Below, one piece after another: positions 7,099-11,468 of a stretch of DNA of 11,468 nucleotides. The stretch lies in contig JAUWBW010000039.1 in the NCBI GenBank assembly GCA_030609665.1, positions 1 to 11,468 of the forward strand, read 5' to 3'. Both the position numbers and the translations under genes were made by a program. Below the pieces are notes generated by a model that searched no databases, was not told the DNA's origin, and was given only the letters and a program-made list of their open reading frames with translations. The stretch's first letter is position 1; every line of letters begins with the position of its first letter. Origin of the DNA: Methanosarcinaceae archaeon. GTDB lineage: Archaea > Halobacteriota > Methanosarcinia > Methanosarcinales > Methanosarcinaceae.

Positions 7099-7625
7099 TC
7101 CGTTGTGGGATTCTCTATCCTAAATACACAAACCGATTTTTCCAATATCTTATCGACATCATCCCTTGACATTCCGGCTTTTTCTATTGCCTTGTCATTG
7201 TATGCAACCGTTGCTGAAAGAGGTGATTTGCATCCCAGGTGCAGCATTGTGTTACCTGCCATCTCAGCCCTGTGTTTGCGGTAACTGTGGTGAAGTATGC
7301 AGAATATGTGCGATATTGCCGGAAATTCCCAACCTCTGTCGGATTCATCTCTCTTTTTATTCGTGTGTTTGATAATGTCCATGAATTGGGATGGGCGTTC
7401 TCCTTCTATTTCCACAAACTCGATCAGTTCGTTTGCAAATGGACAAATGGGCATGTAGTTAATATTATCTTCCCTGGCACCTTCAACCCCGGGACCTTCT
7501 TTTTCACCCAATTTTTTACCTATTGCCATAATCCATTTGTCTGCTTCTTCCGGACCGACCATGTCCACAAGTTCAACAATTCCCATCAAAAATGCTTTTG
7601 GCATCATACTGCTAAGTCGTATCAT
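7095..7625 (-). CDS. Conserved-looking protein of unknown function coupled to GH15
   Basis: A 176-residue soluble protein with no signal peptide that I cannot assign to a family. The N-terminal third is helical (AFLMGIVELVDMVGPEEADK). The centre and C-terminus carry Cys61 (PICPFANELIEF), His106/Cys109/His112/His113 (HIFCILHH), Cys132 (LHLGCKS) and Cys166 (KSVCVF). These could bind metal or a small ligand, though the spacing is not a known zinc finger. The start ATG at 7625 is supported by GGGGT 6 nt upstream. Its TGA overlaps the GTG of the GH15 gene, so the two are translated together and probably act together. The upstream region carries 26-bp tandem repeats. Reading frame quality and the SD make it a real gene. 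Confidence 0.8.
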   Translation of the reverse strand: MIRLSSMMPKAFLMGIVELVDMVGPEEADKWIMAIGKKLGEKEGPGVEGAREDNINYMPICPFANELIEFVEIEGERPSQFMDIIKHTNKKRDESDRGWEFPAISHIFCILHHSYRKHRAEMAGNTMLHLGCKSPLSATVAYNDKAIEKAGMSRDDVDKILEKSVCVFRIENPTTE

Positions 7626-7643
7626 TTTATTACCCCATGTTTA

Positions 7644-7712
7644 GATAGAGGATTTCGATAGAGAATTTCAATAGAAATACTCGATAGAGAATTTCAATAG
7701 AAATACTCGATA
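7644..7712. repeat. 26-bp tandem repeats upstream of the 176-aa protein gene
   Basis: Two perfect 26-bp copies lie at 7656-7681 and 7682-7707, beginning CGATAGAGAATTTC. A partial degenerate copy precedes them (GATAGAGGATTT, 7644-7655), and the first bases of another follow (CGATA, 7708-7712). Each unit contains a small inverted repeat ATTTC-AATA-GAAAT. The block begins about 19 bp upstream of the minus-strand start codon at 7625, overlapping the expected promoter and leader, so it may be an operator array or an RNA leader element. Confidence 0.8.
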
Positions 7713-7818
7713 AATCCTCGATTGATTTTAGTGATTATGAATTAATGCGTTTTAAACTACATCTCAAACAAACTGTCTGTTTAAATTGTCAATTTAGTTA
7801 ATTGGTTACTAACTAGTT

Positions 7819-8649
7819 TTAGGATGAAAGTATATCAAGTATTGCAAGGTTCCAGCCAACTGGTCCGATTCCCTTGACTTTGTTTATACTGGCGTCGGTT
7901 ATGGATGCATCATGTTGACCGCCTGGCTTTTGGACAAGCAACGGAATATCCACAGCTTGAAGCATCGGAAGGTCGTTTTGACTGTCTCCAAGTCCAATCG
8001 TTTTGACTTCATCAGCAGCAAACTGCCGTCGGTATATCGCAGACAGGATCGTTACAGCCTTGCCTTTATCATTGTCACCGATGATGTGCCAGTATCTGCC
8101 ACCACGCGTATGACTCAGACCATGTGACTTTATGAGTTCGATCAAACGCTTCGCAGCCTCCGGCGTATCCCCACCTTCACCCAGCCTGAATGCTTCGTCA
8201 TATTCCCGAATCTTTGCAAGTCTTGCAGATTCAATGTCAAGACCCGTATCTTCACTAACACCGACGTCGTCGAGGTCTCCAAAACCTATTATCTCAAAAT
8301 CCACAGATGTGCGGATATCTTCAAGGGTTTTTCTCAAGGTGTCATAACCAGTGCCAAGTTCAATGACATCATAATTGGACAAAATGCCGCTACTGGCATA
8401 TTCAACATCAAAATAATTGTGCGGGATGAATATCGCACCCCCGTTCTCAGATATGAACGGATGGGATATGTCAAGTTCTTTGACATACACCTCTAATTCT
8501 GCCCTCGTTTTACTGGTACAAAATATGAGCGGGATACCCTGCTCTTTTAACGCATCGAGTGCGGGCTTTGCGGCTTCATAGGAATATGTATCATGGTCAA
8601 TCAATGTCCCGTCCATGTCTGTGAATACAATATACTTCATGTTATCCAT
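7819..8649 (-). CDS. mpgP: HAD-family mannosyl-/glucosyl-3-phosphoglycerate phosphatase
   Basis: A 276-residue HAD phosphatase of the MpgP type. Motif I is FTDMDGT (Asp11 nucleophile, Asp13). Motif II is the Thr/Ser of FCTSKTRAE (43-51), motif III is the Lys of DKGKAVTIL, and motif IV is GLGDSQND (Asp222, Asp226). The inserted cap and the phrase HPFISENGGAIF are typical of this family. The family removes phosphate from mannosyl- or glucosyl-3-phosphoglycerate to give the compatible solutes mannosylglycerate or glucosylglycerate; Methanococcoides is known to use the glucosyl version. Sequence alone does not decide the sugar. I chose ATG at 8649 because AAAGGGA precedes it; a second ATG at 8640 is possible, and the longer frame to 8751 overlaps mscS and has no support. 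It follows mscS by 31 bp. No synthase gene is present. Confidence 0.88.
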   Translation of the reverse strand: MDNMKYIVFTDMDGTLIDHDTYSYEAAKPALDALKEQGIPLIFCTSKTRAELEVYVKELDISHPFISENGGAIFIPHNYFDVEYASSGILSNYDVIELGTGYDTLRKTLEDIRTSVDFEIIGFGDLDDVGVSEDTGLDIESARLAKIREYDEAFRLGEGGDTPEAAKRLIELIKSHGLSHTRGGRYWHIIGDNDKGKAVTILSAIYRRQFAADEVKTIGLGDSQNDLPMLQAVDIPLLVQKPGGQHDASITDASINKVKGIGPVGWNLAILDILSS

Positions 8650-8680
8650 GTTTCCCTTTCTTCTTATTATATATTCTGCA

Positions 8681-9553
8681 TCAGTTTTCCATAATGTCTT
8701 TTTTATAGACAATAGTTCGATATGGATATGGTATTTCAATACCTTCTGCATCGAATCTTTTCTTTATTGATTCAATTAGATCGCATCCTGTGATAAATGC
8801 AACTGAACGGTCAGACACCCAGAAAGTCAGGCGCAGGTTTACTGCAAAATCACCAAGTTCCGTTACAACGACCCTAATCTCCTTGCCGCCAACGACTTCA
8901 GGATGATACATGCGCACATCGTTGAGATGAAGGACATTTGCATGGTTTTTGGCTTCCTCGATCATGATGCTGCGTGCATGGTCAATGTCAGCATCATAAC
9001 CAATTCCAATGTCGAGTGGCCATAGTATAGTAGGATCGCTGATAGACCAGTTTATTATTGCCTCGTCACTGATTATATGGTTTGGTATGATGAGTCTGCG
9101 ATTATCCCATGTGGTAACAACGGTATGTCCAAGTGTTATGTCCGATATTGTTCCATATTCATCATGGATGGTCACAATATCCCCAACTCCGAACGGTCGG
9201 AATACTGCCAATGAGATTCCCGATATTATGTTGGAAAGACTGCTCTGTGCAGCCATACCTACAACAAGTCCCGCAAATCCGGCACTTGCAAAAATGGCAA
9301 ATGATATATTTTCAAGAAACGGCACGCTGCTGACAACGATCATGATGCCGGCAAGGTATACGATAGCAACGGCAATGCGCCTTACAAGCCCATAAACGGT
9401 CTCATCGATATCCATTTTTGTACTTAGCACTTTAAACTGGACTTTGAGCAAACGATCAACGATTCTTGCAATAATGATGGTGGCTATGACAACTACAAAT
9501 ATGAACAGGGCGTTTGCGACGTTCCACGAAAGCAAGATATTGAGAATAGACAT
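8681..9553 (-). CDS. mscS: MscS-family mechanosensitive ion channel
   Basis: A 290-residue small-conductance mechanosensitive channel of the cytoplasmic membrane, which releases solutes on hypo-osmotic shock. Three membrane segments are visible at about 10-32, 57-78 and 84-118. The third is the glycine/alanine-rich pore helix (FASAGFAGLVVGMAAQSSLS) leading into RPFGVGD. The beta domain follows (GTISDITLGHTVVTTWDNRR and LIIPN) and then the alpha/beta C-terminal domain. Length is typical of the compact E. coli-like MscS. The start ATG at 9553 is supported by AAGGTGG a few nt upstream. It leads a probable operon with the glycosylglycerate phosphatase, consistent with a role in osmotic balance. 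Confidence 0.95.
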   Translation of the reverse strand: MSILNILLSWNVANALFIFVVVIATIIIARIVDRLLKVQFKVLSTKMDIDETVYGLVRRIAVAIVYLAGIMIVVSSVPFLENISFAIFASAGFAGLVVGMAAQSSLSNIISGISLAVFRPFGVGDIVTIHDEYGTISDITLGHTVVTTWDNRRLIIPNHIISDEAIINWSISDPTILWPLDIGIGYDADIDHARSIMIEEAKNHANVLHLNDVRMYHPEVVGGKEIRVVVTELGDFAVNLRLTFWVSDRSVAFITGCDLIESIKKRFDAEGIEIPYPYRTIVYKKDIMEN

Positions 9554-9823
9554 GAGCCACCTTTTTGCATATTTTTTTGTAGTATATGATAGTTGATGGT
9601 CATTCTAAATAATATTTACTGAATTGGAACGGCGGCTTTGTATGTGAGAAATTAAAAAAATGTGTGAAAAATTTCATTACAAATTGACATTTGCTCCATT
9701 TTTGCTTGAATTGATATGTTATGGTTCTACATAATCGAATAATGATTTTGTGACATATTTTTCAGTTTTATCTTTTACTCTAATGGGAACCATATTTGTA
9801 TAAAAGCGGCAAACATTGCCTAT
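9554..9823. other. Intergenic region upstream of mscS
   Basis: AT-rich DNA without a convincing gene up to the small ORF at 9824. Near the mscS end, CATATACTA on the minus strand lies about 40 nt before the start codon and may be its TATA box. A small inverted repeat TGAAA-AA-TTTCA lies at about 9664-9675. On the + strand TATAAAAG at 9799-9806 is the best promoter-like element and is annotated separately. Confidence 0.4.
9799..9806 (+). promoter_or_regulatory. TATA box TATAAAAG
   Basis: A consensus archaeal TATA box. Its first base is 25 nt upstream of the ATG at 9824, so transcription would begin at or just after that ATG, giving a leaderless mRNA or a noncoding RNA of about 170 nt. A second AT-rich box (CATATATATAC) lies inside the ORF near 9842-9852 and could instead drive a shorter RNA. 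Confidence 0.45.
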
Positions 9824-9997
9824 ATGTCAAAGTATGCGCCACATATATATACGCTTATGTATGGCTGTGAGGTGCCCATACAGAACCACCGCCAAAAGCG
9901 AGTAAACTCCAAGTCACATCATAGTTTCCAGACCCCCGATGCTTTGAATAGAGAGGCGGGTAACAAGGTTCATTGGGGAATTTGTGAAAAAATATGA
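9824..9997 (+). CDS. 57-codon ORF, possible leaderless gene or transposase (TnpB) C-terminal remnant
   Basis: The frame reads MSKYAPHIYTLMYGCEVPIQ, then a basic segment NHRQKRVNSKSHH, then SFQTPDALNREAGNKVHWGI and CEKI before TGA. No SD precedes the ATG, but the TATAAAAG box is placed for a leaderless start. The pattern G-C-E-V-P followed by a basic stretch and a terminal EAGN resembles the C-terminal tails I recall for archaeal IS200/IS605 OrfB (TnpB) proteins. The DNA under this end (ACCCCCGATGCTTTG followed by GGCGGGTAAC) also loosely resembles the terminal hairpin of such elements. No upstream TnpB catalytic or zinc-finger part is present, so it would be a fragment. Alternatively it is a small independent protein or a structured RNA locus. 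It ends 5 bp before the ancestral relE stop on the other strand. Confidence 0.35.
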   Translation: MSKYAPHIYTLMYGCEVPIQNHRQKRVNSKSHHSFQTPDALNREAGNKVHWGICEKI

Positions 9998-10002
9998 GAT
10001 CA

Positions 10003-10270
10003 TTAATATTTCCGGTAGATCTTGGCTTCAATGGCCCGTTTCCACAACTATGATCAAAAGACGATTGTCAAGTATGTCCAGAATTACCCTGTACTCGCCA
10101 ACACGGTGTGTGTAGAGTGGGTGACGTTTAGTCCCCTTGATCTTTTTGGAATAAGAATAAGGGTCGTCTTTGATATTACTGATCGATAGAACAATATTTT
10201 GTGCAACATCCAGTGGAAGTTTTTTGAGATCCTTTTTCGCTTTTGAAGTATATTCAACTTTATATCTCAT
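10003..10270 (-). pseudogene. relE: RelE/ParE-family toxin, C-terminus lost by frameshift
   Basis: An mRNA-interferase-like toxin of the RelE superfamily. The intact frame (10028-10270, 80 residues) begins MRYKVEYTSKAKKDLKKLP and contains the core HPLYTHRVGEYRVI with Arg56 and Arg61, then LLIIVVETGH and TGA. Family members normally continue after GH with a short basic tail containing a Tyr. That tail is still present one frame over: skipping one base after the GH codons restores AKIYRKY and TAA at 10003-10005. The junction has four bases (TGAA on the minus strand, 10030-10027) where one codon is expected, so a single-base insertion created the stop. Loss of the tail, including a Tyr equivalent to the catalytic-site Tyr of RelE, should weaken or abolish activity. 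The start overlaps the antitoxin stop as ATGA. Confidence 0.8.
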
Positions 10271-10503
10271 AGCAGATCAAACTCTTTCATGATCTCTTCT
10301 TCTGGATGCAGGCGACCATGTTTAATATCCTCAAGCGCTTCTTCGATTCCCTGAATTGCTTCATCGCTAAGTGCTTCTTCATCGATCGCCATGTTCACCA
10401 ATCTGTCTACAACGGAATTGTATGATTCACGCGGATCACGTTTTAGAGACAATAGCATGTCCTTCACTCTGGGATCGATGCAGATCGTAGTAGTTGCTGC
10501 CAT
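10267..10503 (-). CDS. RelB/VapB-like antitoxin of the RelE module
   Basis: A 78-residue antitoxin. The N-terminal half (TTTICIDPRVKDMLLSLK and ESYNSVVDRLV) looks like a ribbon-helix-helix DNA-binding domain: a beta strand, two helices and the RESYNSVV turn common in archaeal antitoxins. The acidic C-terminal half (IEEALEDIKHGRLHPEEEIM) is typical of the part that wraps the toxin. It appears intact. Its TGA overlaps the toxin ATG, the classic antitoxin-first, coupled arrangement. Just upstream are overlapping inverted repeats between a TATA-like sequence and the ATG, suiting autorepression by the antitoxin or the complex. No SD is visible, and the TATA position predicts a leaderless or near-leaderless mRNA. 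Confidence 0.85.
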   Translation of the reverse strand: MAATTTICIDPRVKDMLLSLKRDPRESYNSVVDRLVNMAIDEEALSDEAIQGIEEALEDIKHGRLHPEEEIMKEFDLL

Positions 10504-10538
10504 ATAGTATACTATAGGAACCTATATGATATATTAGA
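10503..10538 (-). promoter_or_regulatory. Promoter/operator of the RelB-RelE module
   Basis: Directly upstream of the antitoxin ATG lie a perfect 14-bp palindrome TATAGTATACTATA (10503-10516) and, overlapping it, the inverted repeat TATAGG-AA-CCTATA (10513-10526). On the minus strand an AT-rich box TAATATATC lies further out (about 10530-10538), centred some 29-31 nt before the ATG. The repeats therefore cover the expected start site, where a ribbon-helix-helix antitoxin would block transcription. Confidence 0.6.
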
Positions 10539-10770
10539 TTAGGTGTGGAGGTGCGGGGTTTGGTTGATGAAGTCGTTTGCCGGTCGGCGTGTTTTCAACA
10601 ATGGCGGTCGGTGTTTTACGCTTTTAGGCGGGCGCGGCGGTAGTTTCATTATGGGGTTATGATTTGTGGAGCAGGGCAATTAAAAAAGCCACAGAGGTGG
10701 GGGGCAAGGGGGGTGCCTGGCGGCGTATCTCTAAACTTCCATCAAATCTGTCAAATGGCCACAGCATCTA
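10539..10770. other. G-rich noncoding spacer between two toxin-antitoxin modules
   Basis: This stretch differs sharply from its surroundings: the + strand is strongly G-rich and C-poor. It holds an imperfect direct repeat (GCCGGTCGGCGTGTTTT at 10579-10595; GCGGTCGGTGTTTT at 10604-10617), GGCGGGCGCGGCGG (10627-10640), and two G6 runs separated by CAA (10699-10713) that could form a G-quadruplex. On the minus strand CCACCTCTGTGG is followed by CTTTTTT, resembling a weak terminator. A 31-codon frame from ATG 10567 has no SD and a strange composition, so I do not call it a gene. It could be a noncoding RNA, a regulatory spacer or foreign DNA. Confidence 0.5.
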
Positions 10771-10773
10771 CGA

Positions 10774-10793
10774 TATATATCCTTATATATCCT
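10774..10793 (+). promoter_or_regulatory. Tandem TATA-type promoter/operator of the TumE-type module
   Basis: The 10-mer TATATATCCT is repeated perfectly back to back (10774-10783, 10784-10793). The spacing of about one DNA turn would place two bound proteins on the same face. It lies 32-51 nt upstream of the ATG at 10825 and includes the best TATA boxes. A strong SD (AAGAGGT, 10813-10819) follows. Confidence 0.55.
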
Positions 10794-10824
10794 AAATTAC
10801 TTATTGTTAGCTAAGAGGTAAATT

Positions 10825-11109
10825 ATGAGTGCATCTGAAGCATATCAAGCGTCAACAATATCCCCACATGTGATGGGTATTGAAACAGAATCTTTTCTTA
10901 TATTATCAAAAATCTCTGAGCAAAAGGAATTACTGGATTTTATATTGAAGAAGTACGATGCAATAAGTCCTGAATACATTGAAAGTATGATAGAACAGGG
11001 TGAGATCGAGGAGCATCCTGCATATGAGAACTATCTTTCCGCTCTTTCTTATGAACAAAATATAAAGGATCTTAAAAACGTACTCAATGATCTGGTAATG
11101 AAAATATGA
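10825..11109 (+). CDS. Probable antitoxin partner of the TumE-like toxin
   Basis: A 94-residue acidic, mostly helical protein that I do not recognise by sequence. After a Ser/Thr-rich N-terminus (SASEAYQASTISPHVMGIET) it has helices LILSKISEQKELLDFILKKY, PEYIESMIEQGEIEEHPAYE and SALSYEQNIKDLKNVLNDLV. There is no clear DNA-binding motif. The SD AAGAGGT lies 5-6 nt before the ATG. Its TGA overlaps the ATG of the next gene (ATGA), an arrangement and size typical of antitoxin-toxin pairs. The assignment as antitoxin rests on this context and on its DUF6516 partner. The HTH-type TumA antitoxin described for TumE is not evident, so it could be a different antitoxin class. Confidence 0.7.
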   Translation: MSASEAYQASTISPHVMGIETESFLILSKISEQKELLDFILKKYDAISPEYIESMIEQGEIEEHPAYENYLSALSYEQNIKDLKNVLNDLVMKI

Positions 11110-11459
11110 TGCATAGATTGATTGTCATTGCCAGATGCGCCGAGGATCATTTTTCAGATATAATACTTGAGGCTCCGTTTATTTATAGCGACAAGGTGAG
11201 GCTTATTTTTATTGGTGGCTCATTTATGGATATTAGATATCCAGTTGATTCAAAATACTCGTTTCACTGGCAACTTAAAGATGAAATTATCAGAATAGAT
11301 ACAGCGCCACATCACCATAAGGTTTCCACATATCCACGGCACATGCACATGGGGACGGAAGAAAATGTGGTGGATGATTCGGTTACCCGTGCAGGAAACA
11401 CCATAGAGGAAAATGTGATGAGTGTGCTGGAATTTGTACGAAACAAAATAAAGATGTAA
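11106..11459 (+). CDS. TumE-family (DUF6516) putative toxin
   Basis: A 117-residue protein matching the DUF6516/TumE pattern, annotated as the toxin half of a toxin-antitoxin system; its biochemical activity is not well established. Recognisable family features are YPVDSKYSFHWQLKDEIIRI (positions about 46-65), DTAPHHHKVSTYPRHMHMG with its His cluster (66-84), and EENVVDD. A final helix carries VLEFVRNKI. Length is normal and no truncation is seen. Two consecutive ATG codons (11106 and 11109) could start translation; the first overlaps the upstream stop as ATGA, so coupling is expected. The stop is TAA near the right edge of the window. Confidence 0.85.
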   Translation: MMHRLIVIARCAEDHFSDIILEAPFIYSDKVRLIFIGGSFMDIRYPVDSKYSFHWQLKDEIIRIDTAPHHHKVSTYPRHMHMGTEENVVDDSVTRAGNTIEENVMSVLEFVRNKIKM

Positions 11460-11468
11460 GATTCAAGG

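Noticed and set aside
7239..7661. 140-codon + strand frame with many Cys and Phe
   Set aside because: Antisense to the 176-residue gene, which has an SD and a coupled downstream partner.
8650..8751. Longer N-terminus for the HAD phosphatase
   Set aside because: Adds residues before the family start, overlaps the mscS coding end and has no SD; ATG 8649 follows AAAGGGA.
10567..10665. 31-codon frame MKSFAGRRVF... in the G-rich spacer
   Set aside because: No SD, odd Gly/Arg-rich composition and no homology I recognise; more likely noncoding.
1..11468. tRNA, rRNA or CRISPR array
   Set aside because: No cloverleaf, rRNA core or regularly spaced direct repeats were seen; the two tandem repeats found lack unique spacers.

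Overview
The window is archaeal and almost certainly from a methanogen of the Methanosarcinales. The evidence is a Sm-like LSm protein, ribosomal protein L37e, an archaeal ThiD-ThiN fusion, TATA-box promoters and Shine-Dalgarno (SD) sites of the GAGGT/GGTGA type. The genome is moderately AT-rich. The glycosyl-3-phosphoglycerate phosphatase gene beside an MscS channel gene suggests an osmotically challenged member such as a Methanococcoides or Methanolobus relative; that genus-level guess is inference.

Layout. 1-376 (+): 3' part of a PAP2 phosphatase gene. 425-2404 (-): housekeeping cluster LSm -> L37e -> purF; L37e is only 56 codons. 2405-2718: divergent intergenic region. 2719-4854 (+): a lipoprotein with two OB-like repeats, then thiDN. 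4864-5605 (-): a three-helix membrane protein followed by a Roadblock/LC7 protein. 5606-5853: a short + strand unit with an SD-led 6-codon ORF and a strong intrinsic terminator. 5854-9553 (-): mscS -> mpgP/gpgP-type phosphatase, a 193-bp gap holding 26-bp tandem repeats, then an unrecognised 176-aa protein translationally coupled to a GH15 glucoamylase-like enzyme. 9554-11459: accessory region with a 57-codon ORF that may be a transposon remnant, a RelB/RelE-type toxin-antitoxin pair (-), a G-rich noncoding spacer, and a divergent TumE/DUF6516-type pair (+).

How the genes fit together. LSm and L37e serve RNA metabolism and translation, and purF is the first committed step of purine synthesis. 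ThiDN supplies thiamine phosphate. The mscS/phosphatase/GH15 block looks like an osmoadaptation neighbourhood (solute synthesis, solute release and possibly sugar recycling), although no synthase gene is present here. The right end is a defence or addiction-type patch: two toxin-antitoxin modules point away from each other around a G-rich spacer. The RelE toxin has lost its C-terminus through what reads as a one-base insertion, so that module is probably decaying.

The most promising items for follow-up are the broken relE, the spacer between the two toxin-antitoxin modules, the 57-codon ORF at 9824-9997, the tiny terminated transcript near 5764-5845, and the unrecognised protein coupled to the GH15 enzyme.
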